NCBI GenBank assembly: GCA_014529385.2
Contig: CM043959.1
Coordinates: 92,173,529 to 92,237,528, forward strand
Source of the DNA: Adiantum capillus-veneris
Taxonomy: Eukaryota; Streptophyta; Polypodiopsida; Polypodiales; Pteridaceae
Reading direction: 5' to 3'
Length of the DNA: 64,000 nucleotides
Positions 10,418 through 22,500 of this stretch are shown one piece after another. A program made the translations under genes and the position numbers. Position 1 is the first letter of the stretch; each line of letters begins with the position of its first letter. The notes under the pieces are model-generated. The model saw nothing but the letters and a program-made list of their open reading frames with translations. It was not told the origin of the DNA and searched no databases.

Positions 10418-11260
10418 AATTGCTCCATGGTTATGTGGATGGTTGTATGCTAAAGACAAGAGAGACTATACCATAAGAAATTTTGCATGTTCCATCCTGA
10501 TCCTGAGACTCACTATGTAATGCAATGTTATATGTCTCAAAGGACTCAAAATATCAAGAGAAGGAGGCCACCTTAAGTGTACTAGTTAAGTATTCTAAAT
10601 AGCATCTACCAAGTATTTGGCATTGTGTACTTTTCAAATTTTAAACTTGATGGAATGTTGTGGGATATCTTGAAAAATCTTTAAACTATTTTTTTAATGA
10701 AGTGCATCCTATTGTGAGGAGACTTCTCTCATTCAAGTTCTTTGGTTTCATTGTTTGATGCTTCTATGGTATTGTTAACTTTTTCTTCTTAGTAATTGTC
10801 TCTATTAAGTGATCCAAACAATTAGAATGTTCTTGACATTTGGTAGTGTTACAAAATGGTGTTTTTTGAACACCATCAATCTTGGAGATATCATACTCTT
10901 TCTAGTTAGTACTTTATTGTACATGCGATGAAGAGCATCATTTTTATGAAACTGTCAAGTTTGTGGTAATCTTTATGTCTATACTTTATACTATTTTGAT
11001 ATAATCAATGTATACAATTCGTATTATTCACATCAAATGGTGTTTTTAAACACCTTCTTTTTTTGAGACACCATCTCTAAAACCTTTGAGTGAAGTTTTA
11101 AAGCATGTACTTGATGTAAAAAATCTTCATCTTAACATTGATTCTTTGGCACAAACTTATATTAGGAGTTTTTATATTGTAGTTTTATCTTGAGAAATAA
11201 ATTCAAAGTTAGAATTATGATAGTTTATCTAAGTAAGTGCCTCATTTAACTTTGTATAGT
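10418..11260. other. AT-rich intergenic stretch, no gene seen
   Basis: The part at about 10910-11240 resembles 54345-54600 on the other side of element A: both contain a TTGAGA(A/C)xC block, AxTTTAT(A/C)xTxTAG and GATAxTTTATCTAA. I see no gene. Confidence 0.5.
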
Positions 11261-11289
11261 TAAATAAAATACCAAATGGAATTATAGGT

Positions 11290-11960
11290 GCAATAGATGA
11301 CATCTTATGGTCTTAGGGCCATAGGATACTCTATATTATTGTTTATATTTTTTAATTGTTGTTGAACATAGATCATAGAGGGTTTTTCTCACTACCATAA
11401 AGGATATCCTATGGCTTTGGGGCCACATGGTCTCAATATTGAGTGTAGAGGATTTCTTACTAGCATAGAGGGTACCTTGTGGCTCTAGGTCCATAGGGTG
11501 CAAACACAGAGTATAGAGGATTTCTTACTAGCACAAAGGGCACCCTGTGGTCTAAGGCCATATGGTGACAACATATAGAATAAAGGGTTTCTAACTAGCA
11601 TGCGAGGCACACCTTGTGCGCTTGGGGACATGGAGTTCCAACATAGAGCATAGAAGGGTTTCTTATTGGCATAAACAACATCTTGTGGTCCTAAGACAAC
11701 CTAGAGCCTTAGGGACATAGGGTGGCACATAAATAAAGTCCCATATGGCTTTGAAGCACTGGATCTCTTTATACATTGGGACCAGCTAACAATCCTAATC
11801 CTATGGCATTGAGGTCACAAAGAGACATATTTTGGATTATCTTAAAGTCATAGATATGTCTACAAAGATCACCATATGGCCTTAAGGCCATAGGTGCAAT
11901 AGATGGCATCTCATGGTCTTATAGCCATAGGATACTCTATAGTATTGTTTTGACTTTTTA
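11290..11960. repeat. Diverged direct repeat, right copy, rich in CCATAGGGT motifs
   Basis: It is the partner of the 7280-7700 block. Units of roughly 60-70 bp containing 'ttcttactagca' and 'ggccatagggt' repeat at least four times before the region shared with 7440-7640. Confidence 0.75.
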
Positions 11961-12096
11961 AGTGTGAAATATTATTTTGAATGTTGACATTTAAATTATC
12001 GTGTATTTAAAACTTGATAGCATGTTACAAAACCATGACCAACTATTTTGTTATACATGGATGAAGGTCACCAAATTTATGACAAGAGTGTTTAAT

Positions 12097-13686
12097 TGTC
12101 ATAATAATCAATATCTAATTCTCCTAAATTATTTTCTCATATTAAACCGATCATTTAATGTGGGGAAGTGCCAGGGGAGAAAAAGCTAGAATATTGGTTA
12201 AGCTAGCAGACCGGCCACAATAGGGATCCAAAGGAGGGAAAATAGGGATCCAAAGGGGGGCCATCTGCAAAAGATCCATGTGAAACAATGGGCTAAAAAG
12301 ACCCTAAGGTTCAGCCCATTAAGACTTCCAAAATGCTAAGGTTCCAAAATTCAAAGGTTGTGTCCAAAGATCAACCCTAGGGGAATTGGATGCTTTGTGT
12401 GTGTCCAAAAAAGTCTTTGCACATCCCTACATAGGAGGGGGCGAGCCTTGCATGTAGGGGATGAGAGAGAAAGCCACACACACACACACAAGTTCCCTTT
12501 ACACAAAGGGAATGAGGGACACATGTCAACTTCCTAGGCCAAATGCCCACAAGGTGTACCCAATTCCTATTGGATGGCCTTGAAGGTGGACCAATGAGAA
12601 TTAGTCTAGAGTAAATCTAGGTTAATTAATTTAAAAACACTTAATAAAAGAACCAATGAGAATTAAGTCCTCTAGAAGACTATTGGACAGTCTCCCAAGT
12701 GGTCCAATGAGCATTCGGCAGCCCAATGGCTTGCCTGATTCCTATTGGCCAGGAGGCAAAGGGGTCCAATGAGAGTTTAGATGAATTATTAAATTACCTT
12801 AATCTCTCACAAAAGGGGAAAGGGGGACACATTTCAGAAGGCTATCACTTATGCTGCTTAATAGTCATTGGCTAGCCTTGGGGAGGTCCAATGTGGAGAT
12901 AGCAAGAGCAAATAGCAAGAGGGCTCGCCCAAGAGAGAGAGAGAGGAGGCTGATTTTTGGAAGGATTATCACACACACACTCACGCAATCTCATGTGTGA
13001 AGTAAAGAAGACTCTCTCTCCTTCTCAAGCTTTAATGGAAAGCTTACCACCTACTCCAAGCTTGTGAGAAGGGAGGCCTACACCAACAACTCTTGTCTTT
13101 GTTATGCAAATCCAACCAAGATCCAAGCTTCAATGCATGCTCATCTCCTCTACCATGCTAATTACTAAGCTAAGCTATGCTAATATGAGTGATTATGTGA
13201 GGAGATGTACATCTTTCTCGTAAGATACTTCTTCTTCCTCTCAATCTACTCTCATACCCTGCTAGCTCTCACCATCTTCGAAGGTGTGTGAGGTCTTGGG
13301 TCTGAGACTAGGGATAATTAATGTTGTGTTTGCTAAGTGTTTTTCTTAGTGCATGAAGCTTTCATCTTCATTGCATTAGCTAGTCTTGAAGGAACACAAA
13401 GAATTGTATTGTACAATGTCTCTCTTGATGGGAGAAACCATAATACAAAGCCTTTTGGAGGGGGGATCGGCTCCATGCAAATCCGGTCCTCAACTATTGT
13501 CAATAGATTAATTTCTCGCTCTTTTGAAAGTATTGTTCATTGTATCTAACTAGGTGTTATGCTTTTTTTTGCTCTCTCCACCCAAGCACTCTTGTAATTC
13601 TCATTAGGAATCTATTCTAATGAAATGCCCACTATGTTCATGCTAATTTCCGCTACACACAAGTTTTTAGGCCATTAAATGTTACA
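12097..13686 (+). repeat. 5' LTR of element A
   Basis: It begins TGTCATAATAATC and ends GGCCATTAAATGTTACA. It matches 34654-36250 and 52749-54335 over the full length with scattered substitutions and small indels. GA- and CA-rich tracts lie inside. Confidence 0.95.
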
Positions 13687-13687
13687 T

Positions 13688-13699
13688 TGGTATCAGAGC
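13688..13699 (+). promoter_or_regulatory. Primer binding site of element A (initiator Met tRNA)
   Basis: TGGTATCAGAGC lies one base after the 5' LTR and is complementary to the 3' end of plant initiator methionine tRNA. Confidence 0.93.
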
Positions 13700-14103
13700 A
13701 CAAGGTTTCTCTTTTCTTGCTCAAGAAGGGAGGTCCTCAAGCTAGCTATAAATGGTTGGTATTATTAATTGCGTGTGAGTAAGTAGAATAGGGATTTTTC
13801 AGCCTTGCAGTGTGCCTACCTTCGTGCAATTAACGGGGCATCACCGTCGAGAGCTATGTTCTTAATAGTAGAGTCCTATGGGGCTTGCCTACGGCTTAAC
13901 CACTATTGAGCTATTAGAAGCTTGACAGGAGCTGGTGCTATTTTGGTGTTGAAAGACCCTCTCTTCTATTCCTTGCAATTAATGGTATTCGAGCCACGGG
14001 TACAGTAGCTTGAGTGCTTTTTCTAAAGGGGTAAAAAGGAGTAGCAACTAGGGCTTGAAGTGCCAAAGTACACCTAAAATGTTTACACCTAAAAGTTGTT
14101 AGA

Positions 14104-15408
14104 ATGGCTGACAATAGTAAAGAGAGTGAAATTAATGTTGATAACTTTGATTTTGCTCATGAGCAAGCTACTAGTGATGCTCCAATGCTTGTTAACTATC
14201 TTGTTTCTAGGCTTCAACAAGCCATGGGCAATCCATCTCTCCAAAGTGAAGTGCAACGGCAGCTCCGTGCTCACGGGATTCTCCAAGCTCATCACCATGA
14301 TGAGAGAACACCTAGGAACCCTCCTTGTGAGACTACCAAAAGAGGTCTCTCTCTGATTCGGGAAGAAGAAGAGAATCCATACGAAGGGCTCAAGAATTTA
14401 CTTCTTGATGATGCATCTCATTCCCAAAGGAGAACTCAAGAGCCTCCACCAAAGCAACGAGAAAGAAGTGAGTCTTCCACCACCTCGGCGGAGATGGCTC
14501 CATGAAGACGGCGGGCTAAACGCTCTCCATCACCACCAAAGCGGAGAAGACCATCATACTCTTCTCCACGCCATAATTGAAAGAGGGATGATAAAAAGTA
14601 AGAGAAGAAAAAGGCAAGAAAGAGGATACCCTCTTCTCCATCTTCTTCATCCTCTTCCTCTTATCAAAGTGATGGTGAAGACGACAAAGATCAAGACAAG
14701 AAAAAGGCGAGAAAGAGGTCACCCTCTTCTCCACCTTCTTCAAATTCTTCACCTTCTGAATAAAGTGATGGTGCAACCTTTGAACCATCAAAAATAAGAG
14801 GCCATAGGAAATCCTATGCCGCATGGAAGAGTTCATCCAAGCTGAAGAAGTTCAAAGAGGGAGGTAAGAGCATCTCTTTCCTTACCTATGATGGCACCTT
14901 TGGTGCTACGGACAAAGTCTTGGCCTTTATCCAGCAATTTGATGCGGCGTTTGGAGATGAGGGCTTCACAGAGTCCTCTAAGCTACGCCATGTAGCTATG
15001 CACTTTCAAAAGTCCGCCAGACAATGGTGTTCTAGCCTACGAGCCAACGGTGAAGCTCCATGAACATGGAAAGCTTTAAGAGCTTCCATTATGAAGAAGT
15101 TTTTGGCCACCGATGCCAAAGACAAAGTACTCACCGAATGGCGAAGCTTAAAGCTCTCTCCCTATGAATCCATCCACAAATATGTAGACAAGTTTTGGGA
15201 CCTACAACTCAAAGCCACTGTCTTCAAAAATTTGGATGTTGGAGAGCAAAAGCAACAATTTTGTGCGGGCTTAACCGAAGAAATGGCGGAGTATGTCAAC
15301 TCCCAAAGGCCACGTACCATATCGGCGGTAATACACCATACTTTGGTGGCCTCTCAAATCAATTTCCAAACGGGGGCTAAAAGAAATAATAAGCCCACGG
15401 AAAACAAG
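14104..15408 (+). pseudogene. Element A gag, N-terminal part, with several stops
   Basis: The frame from ATG 14104 runs in one phase to 15408, where element B interrupts it. Stops lie at about 14503, 14578, 14599, 14761 and 15061. The second half (from about 14860) is a retrotransposon capsid domain, ending with KKFLATDAKDKVLTEW and YVDKFWDLQLKA-type segments. A serine/arginine-rich low-complexity linker precedes it. The frame resumes in phase at 34483. Confidence 0.85.
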
Positions 15409-16351
15409 TGTTAAGGCGGTTACGCCGCTAGCGGAAGCTAAATAGCGAGAACTCAACCAACAACAGAATTTGTCAGACGAGGATGGAGCTTGACCCGCAG
15501 GCGCATGGAAACAACTAGGTGGGTGTCAAATCACCTACTCGACCTTCTAATGACAATCACTACTAAGGAAATCAAATCTAAGTTCTAGAATACGCAAGTG
15601 ACTGAAATCCGTACTACAAACGAATACTATACGAAACAGGATCTAGAATCATTGAATCGATCTCAAACTCAAGGGGAAGTCTATACACTAGGTAAGAACA
15701 ACACCCTAAAGACTTGAACTGCAAAATCAACCTATAACCACTCCGTGCGGTAAACGCGTATGAAGACAGGCCGAAAAATACAGGTGATCGAAACTTGACC
15801 CCGATGGTACTAATGTGTAGCTCTACTCGTTGTGGTTCTATAGATATGCTGCATGCTCTATTCCGACACACGAGTTGGAAGAAAACTCACACCGAAGCTC
15901 GCAGGAACTTACCACACATAGAAGCCGATAGCGTGCACTCTTGGTATTAGTGCGTAGCTCTCGCCGTTGCTAACACAATGGTGGTGTCGCTTCTCCAATG
16001 GCGGCTCCGTAGCTCGCGTAGCAAGTAGATAAGACTCTCTCTCTCTCTCACTCTCTCTCAGACACAGTCACGGCGCTCAAAAACTCACTTTGATTAATAA
16101 TCTGAAATCCTCCTTTAGGTTACAAAACTTTGGCTTATATACCTCAGCCTTGGAGGTGAGAACATCTCTAACTAATTACATCGGCAAGTGAAATTACTTC
16201 GGGATTACAGGCTGGAAACTCAATTGAGTCCCGTTACTTAATGAATGGCTCAATTCAAAATCAATGTCGGAAAGACATTTATTACAATCAATGGTTACAA
16301 AAATGATGAGTGTGAGCAAAAATGTGGGTGTGATCCTCTGCTGGCTCAACA
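15409..16351 (-). repeat. 3' LTR of element B
   Basis: It matches 33531-34477 almost base for base, with a few substitutions and a shorter CT run, suggesting a younger insertion than element A. A TATATAAG box lies at about 16135 on the minus strand. Confidence 0.96.
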
Positions 16352-16365
16352 CTCCCCCCCTCCGC
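16352..16365 (-). other. Polypurine tract of element B
   Basis: On the minus strand CGGAGGGGGGGAG directly precedes the 3' LTR, as expected for plus-strand priming. Confidence 0.88.
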
Positions 16366-16409
16366 GTTCATGTCGTCCCTGACATGACTTTTATGCTTAG
16401 TCAATAAAG

Positions 16410-18686
16410 TCATGTCGTCTTGAGCATCTGCAAATGTGATTCGTATCGTAGGTTGCCGATGGTCATGGTTGGGCCGAATATTTTGCTTTCGTGGGTGAAA
16501 AAGCCGGTGTAGAAAGCTTCTTCGAATGTTTGCATGTGGAAGCTAGGAAAAAACATAATCCTCTGGTATAGGAGGTGCAACACTTTTGGAGAAGACTGCA
16601 ATGAAAAATCATATATCATATCAGTCACTGTGTCGGCCGTCGATAGTAGACTCGAGGTCGTGGCTTTATCTGGCGCGAACACTTCAATGCAAGCTAAGAG
16701 AGTCCTGCAGATTTTCTTGAGCATATGACACGAAAGGTCAAGAGAGCCAGTAAAGAGCTTGATGGTGCCCGTTAGGGTTTTCACCATGTAGGCTTTACCT
16801 ATTCTCTCTCCCGCCTTTGGTCCTGGCATCCTGGGGTAATTAAGCCAATTTGGCTTCTTTCCTGCAATCCTGCCATGCTCTTTCCAGCTTCTGACTCTTG
16901 GCACCGGGCAGAAGGTTGCATCCTCCTGAATCTCCTTTGGTGCCTCTACCAAGTAGATGAGGTAGGCTGGGTATTTGTTCAGCCAACCTTTCCTCCATTT
17001 AGGCTGCGAATCTACAATCTTCTTTGATTGTTCCTCTTTTGTGATGTCGCCTTCGTAAAGAGCGACATACTGCTCCTCCTCTATTCTCTTTTTGGTTTTT
17101 ATCACTTCAAACTTCATCAAAGGGAAAGGCAGGCTGGGTTGCATCCACTCTTCATGGAGCACTTTTGTGTCTAATCCCTGAAGTCTAATGGAGATTAGGA
17201 GTCTCCTCTCCCATTCCATTTCTGCCTTGGCACTCTCCTCTGTTGACTTTGCTATTTGGTCATGGAGCCTTTGTTCTTCTTCTTCAGAGATTCCTGAAGT
17301 CGAGGCCACCTCGTGAACTGGGGCTGGATCTTCAAGTGTGGTTGCCTCTCCAGTTTCTGGTAGCTCTATGGCTGTTCCACATGATTCTTCTTGTGGTGTC
17401 TCTGTCTCTCTTCTTTGTTGCTCTTGTAGATCTTGGAGCTGTTTGCAGAGGGTCTCATTCTTTGTTCTTAGTGTTTGATTTTCTAAAGTGAGCCTCTCCT
17501 CTGTTGCCAATGATCCCTCCGCAATGTGCAACCTTTGCACTTGCTCTAATCTTAGCTCTCTTTGTAAGCTACGGACCTGGTCTTCCAGAGCTGGTACAAG
17601 AGCTCCCTCTTGTTCGGTTCCTGCTCTGCTAGCTCTAGGGGTAGTCCTGAGTCTAGTGATTGTTCTTTCTTGGAGCGTGACTCTTTCCCTTAGCTCAATG
17701 AGCTCATCTTTAGCCGCCTCCAAGTTGTCTTCCATCCGCTCCCTTGCTTCCTGTGCACTTGTTACTTCTCTTGAAGCCTCGGCTAGCTGGAGTATCAAGC
17801 CGTCTCTCTCGTTTTCCGCATCGTAGAGTGATGCTTTATGACTTTCAGATTCAGTCATAGCATCCTCTAATTTCCTCTGCAACTCGGCTTCCCTTTGTTT
17901 GGCTGTCCCAATCTCCACTTCCTTTGCCTTGGATCTTTCTTTGATCTTGTTGAGCAGTTCATGCACCATGTGCATGTCTTTTTCATCTTCATCTGTCAAC
18001 TCTAAAGCTTTTTCGGCCACCACCTCCACTGGCTTCGGCTCTTCTAGTACGTTCTGCTCGTCCAGTTTCTCTTCACTCTCTTTTGTACTCTTTATTTTTT
18101 CCTCTTTCCCTCTCCGATCATCTTGTTTTTGTAGGTGGATTCCATAGACCGCCTCAAGGGCCTCTTCTTCAGTGTACCCTATCGCTACCAGATCCTCATA
18201 ATCTTTTTTCTTTTGCTGAATTGGATCTATCTCCTTTTCCTTGGTCCCGGCCTCCGGCTTTTCCATACCAGCCGTGTCCATCTCTATTGTGGTCTCTTCC
18301 ACAATGATTTCCGTCTTCTTCGGGCTTGGTACATCAGTAAAGGAAGGCTGATTGTCCTCAGTCATCTTGGCTTTCCCTTTGTTTGCTTGCCCGTCTTTCT
18401 CTTGAGGTTCAGTAGACTCATCTACTTTCTTCTTCCCCTTGTCGTCCTTTTTCAGCTCAGCTTTTAAAAGCTGTACTTCCTCTTCAGTGTATGGCTCGAC
18501 AGGTTGCTGCTCCAGTATAGCCTCTGACTCCTCATAATCTCTAATATATTGATCATATTGATCAACATGTGGCCTGGCTGAGCTAGTTCCGACTTTAGTG
18601 GGGTCTGGAACCCACTTTTCTTCAAAGTCCCCCTTTAGAGCTCTTTCCGCTCTAAACTGCTCCACCAGTCTTTCCATTCTTGCCAC
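16410..18686 (-). CDS. Long coiled-coil protein in the 3' part of element B
   Basis: About 758 residues are open, starting directly after the amber stop of the preceding ORF and in its frame. The N-terminal third is charged and disordered, rich in K and E. A segment DYEDLVAIGYTEEEALEAVYG near residue 185 (20 residues: quoted from D to Y) resembles a small three-helix UBA-like fold, which is weak. Residues about 230-430 form a long heptad coiled coil. The C-terminal 250 residues are more globular, with conserved-looking W-K-P patterns. I see no signal peptide or clear transmembrane helix, so calling it an envelope is not supported. Its position matches the extra 3' ORF of Athila/Tat elements. 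Confidence 0.7.
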   Translation of the reverse strand: MARMERLVEQFRAERALKGDFEEKWVPDPTKVGTSSARPHVDQYDQYIRDYEESEAILEQQPVEPYTEEEVQLLKAELKKDDKGKKKVDESTEPQEKDGQANKGKAKMTEDNQPSFTDVPSPKKTEIIVEETTIEMDTAGMEKPEAGTKEKEIDPIQQKKKDYEDLVAIGYTEEEALEAVYGIHLQKQDDRRGKEEKIKSTKESEEKLDEQNVLEEPKPVEVVAEKALELTDEDEKDMHMVHELLNKIKERSKAKEVEIGTAKQREAELQRKLEDAMTESESHKASLYDAENERDGLILQLAEASREVTSAQEARERMEDNLEAAKDELIELRERVTLQERTITRLRTTPRASRAGTEQEGALVPALEDQVRSLQRELRLEQVQRLHIAEGSLATEERLTLENQTLRTKNETLCKQLQDLQEQQRRETETPQEESCGTAIELPETGEATTLEDPAPVHEVASTSGISEEEEQRLHDQIAKSTEESAKAEMEWERRLLISIRLQGLDTKVLHEEWMQPSLPFPLMKFEVIKTKKRIEEEQYVALYEGDITKEEQSKKIVDSQPKWRKGWLNKYPAYLIYLVEAPKEIQEDATFCPVPRVRSWKEHGRIAGKKPNWLNYPRMPGPKAGERIGKAYMVKTLTGTIKLFTGSLDLSCHMLKKICRTLLACIEVFAPDKATTSSLLSTADTVTDMIYDFSLQSSPKVLHLLYQRIMFFPSFHMQTFEEAFYTGFFTHESKIFGPTMTIGNLRYESHLQMLKTT

Positions 18687-18689
18687 TTT

Positions 18690-19676
18690 CTAACTTTTGG
18701 TTTTCTTGGGAGCAACCTTCTTTTTTGCTTTCTTCATAAGCGGATCATCCACATCCTCTACAGGTTCTGAAACTATTTCTAGTTTCCTGCGTGCTCTTGT
18801 GGACGCCCTCTTGGATACTTCGGGCTGTTCTTCCTCCTCATCGGCTTCTCTAAGCCACTCATTCTGGGAGGGAACCTTTCGCCATTGATCTCTGGCTCCA
18901 ATAGCTTCATAAGCTATTCTTGTCAGAACTTCAGCTCCTCCTATATACTTTGGCTTCTCGTTGTGCATGGCAATTACTTGCTCGTGGATGTGTTGAGCAT
19001 AATTCACCTCCTTTGGCATATTGCTCTTCAATGCCCATGTGATGGTAGTTGCAATGGCATGGGGTGGTGTCGTATACTTTTGCGGTCTTTTACTGCAAAT
19101 ATGGAGAAACTGGTTGTACAGTCGGCAAAGGGTTGCCGCTCTTTGGTCTGCCATATCTCCATAGGTTGCATTCTGTTTCTTGGACCCATAAACCTCTATA
19201 GCCTCCCTTATTTCCCTGACAGAGCTCCCTTTGTTGTGCAGCTTCAATGCATCTGCAATGCGCTGTGGAGTGATCTGTACCTCTACTTTCTCTCCATCTA
19301 TTGTTGTCAATGTGGCTTTCCCATCCTTCTGAATGGAGGTTGCCAACTCATACACTCTTCTTGTATCTACACCTGATGGTCTCGAGGTGAAGAATCTATG
19401 CAAGTCTGCCCTTTCCAGGTACCTGCTGATGTTCTCTGACCTGCTATAATCCACCAATTCTTGTGGGATCATCGGTATATCCACCGCTTGCCCTTTAGGA
19501 TCTCTAAAAGTCCCCTGGTAGATCTTTATTCCCTCTTGTTCCAGTACTGCTTCCTCCACCCAAGTTTTGGTTGGCTTGAGGGTTTCTGCTGGAATGTCAA
19601 AGGGTTCTGCTTCTGCAAGAGCATCTTTGATTGTCGGTCTTTTTCTCTTTGTTGCTGATGACTTGGCGGAATCCAT
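18690..19676 (-). CDS. First part of the extra 3' ORF of element B
   Basis: This 328-residue reading frame starts MDSAKSSATKRKRPT and contains a predicted globular middle (residues about 75-270), then an acidic and a basic tail (KKAKKKVAPKKTKS). Its general pattern resembles the ORF1-like proteins of Athila-type elements, seen as resemblance only. It ends at TAG (18690-18692), followed in frame by AAA and GTG and then 757 open codons. The two were probably one protein. A single C-to-T change (CAG to TAG) would explain the stop. Confidence 0.7.
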   Translation of the reverse strand: MDSAKSSATKRKRPTIKDALAEAEPFDIPAETLKPTKTWVEEAVLEQEGIKIYQGTFRDPKGQAVDIPMIPQELVDYSRSENISRYLERADLHRFFTSRPSGVDTRRVYELATSIQKDGKATLTTIDGEKVEVQITPQRIADALKLHNKGSSVREIREAIEVYGSKKQNATYGDMADQRAATLCRLYNQFLHICSKRPQKYTTPPHAIATTITWALKSNMPKEVNYAQHIHEQVIAMHNEKPKYIGGAEVLTRIAYEAIGARDQWRKVPSQNEWLREADEEEEQPEVSKRASTRARRKLEIVSEPVEDVDDPLMKKAKKKVAPKKTKS

Positions 19677-19842
19677 GGATCCTGTAACTCCAATTTCAGA
19701 AGTTAGCGTCTTTTTAGTACTGAAAGCCGAAATGAAGCTTTTAACTATTCAAATGACTTGAAAATTGAAACATGAGCTATTCAAGGCCTAAGGATGCAGG
19801 GTAGGTGAAAAAATATGCAAACTGGGCTCAAAATCATGCTGG

Positions 19843-20852
19843 AGACATCATACGCGTATGATGTCTTTTGTGTCAAAATGACTTCATATTGGTTGTGCTT
19901 GTAGCTGATAGTGTATACATGAGTATCATATGCTTGGATTTGAGTTTGGATACCATTTGGTCAAGTTTTGGCCAGTTTAGTCCAGTTCCGGCTCTTGGAA
20001 AAATTTTGAAAGGGAATTGGATTTTATGATCCAAATTGGATAAAACTTGGTGGTTCACCTTCAAATGGCATGTAGATCACTTCTGTTTGGTGGTTGAAGC
20101 CCTGAGGTGCCAAAATCACATAGTGAGACATCATACGCGTATGATGTCTTTTAGTGTATTTTTGGACCAAATTTCTCTATAAGCTTGGATATGGCTTTAG
20201 ATAGGCTTATTCAGTGGATTTATGAAGTTTGGATAGATTTTGGGCTAAAAATGGCTTTGGAGACATCATACGCGTATGATGTCTTTTTCATCAATTTTTC
20301 ATGGGATTGGTTCTGTGGACTCCCCATGTACTAGTGAAGGACTGTCCCTACTCAAATCTTGGTTTGGACTTGAGTATGTTGGATTTGGGCTAAAATAGGC
20401 TTTGGATGAAGGATTTTTCCTCAATTGGGCTAATGGGGTGATCCACTTGACCAAATGGTTCCAAACTTCATTTGTAACATGTATTAGATATATATAATGG
20501 ATGTATGATATCAAATGAGCAATTTTGGCTCTGTAAGTGCAAAAAGACATCATACGCGTATGATGTGTTCTGTGTCAAAATGGTGCTTTTTGGTTCCAGA
20601 TAGCTTATAGATGTGTTAATCAGCAATCCTACAAAGTTTCAATGAGTTTGGAGTTATTTTGACAAAATTAGGACCAAAAATCAATTTTATGGCCTACTTT
20701 GCGTCTTTTTGGTTTTCCTTGGGTTTTCTAACTCCAATTCTCATGATACTTGGTTCATAGGATGTGATTAACATGTGGAATGAGGCTATGCACTCAAATG
20801 TTGAAATGGATGTGAAAATCATGCTGTGAGACATCATACGCGTATGATGTCT
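19843..20852. repeat. Array of five 24-bp palindromes (element B, 3' side)
   Basis: AGACATCATACG followed by its exact reverse complement occurs at 19843, 20126, 20261, 20545 (one mismatch, GTGT end) and 20829. Start-to-start distances are 283, 135, 284 and 284. Sequence between copies is only weakly alike, yet the palindrome is nearly invariant. The array lies between the integrase block and the extra 3' ORF. Confidence 0.95.
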
Positions 20853-22500
20853 TTTCTTGAAATGTTGGTCTTTTTGTGCAAAGAATGCTTTGTGCTAGTG
20901 CCCTAAGCCCTGCTAACTAGTTTTCAACTTAAAAAGTCATCAGTTTAGCTAAAAAGCCCCCTTATAGGCATTTCAGTCTCCGAAGTCGTCTTTTTGCCTT
21001 GGAGTTGAATTTCTTCAACTTTTCTTCTCGAGAGTTGCATTTCCAGCTCATTGGATATGTTTTGAAGCCACCTATTTGGTTGAACTTGACTTTGGCTCAC
21101 CGTTCTCCATCTTTCTCCATTTGGTTGCCCGAAAGCGTCTTTTTCACCATCGATAAGTGAATCAGCTTTCTTTTGGGTTTTGCTTGCAAACATAAGTCAT
21201 CCATGTATATTTGAAGCTGCTTGCGAAGTTTCATTTCATTCGGTCGTCAATTTCAGCCGTTATGCCAAAATGACGCTTTGTGTGTCCGTAGCCGAATCGG
21301 TTGTTTTGACCCACTTTTGGTGGTCCAAACCTGGAGATACTCCATGGTTGCATTGCCCTTGATGTTGTTAAGCTTCATGAGAAGTTTTGTGTCGTTTCGA
21401 CAACTTTTTCCTGTTTGCCTCTTGCAGGCTCTGTTGACCTAGGGTTTTTCAAGTTGTTCTTTCTCGAGCTTTGAGTGTTAGAAACCCATCTTCTATGTTA
21501 GGGTAACCCACCTCTAAGTTCTTGCAAGGTTTGGTTAGGCGGTTGTGCCCCTACCTAGCGTTCCTCCCCATTCCCCGTCTGCTCTTGTTTCTTGGTTTTG
21601 GTCAGTTTTCGCGACAAAAGTTAACGATAAGCATCAAAAGCTTATGGCAACGAGTCTATCTCTCATGTCTGGTGTCCTCTGAGCTCTCGTAGCAGTCGTA
21701 GAAGGCGGTAGAAGGTCGGATGCTCCTGTGTGCTCTTTGCTCTCTCCAAGAAGGTAATAGTGGAAATGCGCTTGAAAGTGAAGTGAAAAATACTTAACTT
21801 CGGACTTCCCGGATCACTTGTTACCAAATTCGACATGTGCTCCTATCTTGTCGTGAAATGCACTTTAGGATTTGAAATTTCTCGATTTGGACTCCGTTTG
21901 ACCTGTTTCTGAGAAATCTGTCCACTTTGCCAAAATTCTGTCATTTCGGGCTTTCCGCAACTTTTTCAGAATTGTACCCAATTTTTACCATGGGTTGCCC
22001 TTGTCATTAGGACCATCACCGTCTATTCTTTTCTTTTTTCCGATCTCGTTTCACCTGCTTTTTTATTTTTCTTTTATTTTTATTAAGAAAATCATAAAAA
22101 AATAAGGGAAAATAGCAAATTGAAGCCAAAAAATTCCAAACATACACGATAAATAGCTGGTAACCCTGTGTATATGAATATACACTTATTTGTGATTTTT
22201 GGACTTGGATTACCACTTTTTTCCACTTTATAGCTCCAAAAACACTCTTATTTAGTGATATGTACACGTCTAGAGACCCAAATTCATCATTTGATCTCTT
22301 CTTGTTGCAAAACAAGGTATATAAGGGCATAAATATTATCAATATCCGCAATCGAACATAAAAATTGCAAAGTCATGTAAGACACTGCCCTTGTAATATA
22401 ATTTTTTTTGTTTTTCTTTGTTTTTGGCGCTTGTAGCTGCTTTGTAACTCCTGTATACCTGTATACCTCCCCCCCTCCTAGTCTGAGTCCTCCCGGACGA
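20853..22500. other. Element B spacer, no gene recognised
   Basis: This stretch between the palindrome array and the repeat-motif ORF is T-rich on the plus strand, with no long ORF that I can support. It may hold a splice acceptor for expression of the extra 3' ORF, but I cannot pick one. Confidence 0.5.

Noticed and set aside
16410-19676. Retroviral envelope gene
   Set aside because: No signal peptide, fusion peptide or transmembrane helix is visible; the protein is mostly coiled coil and disordered.
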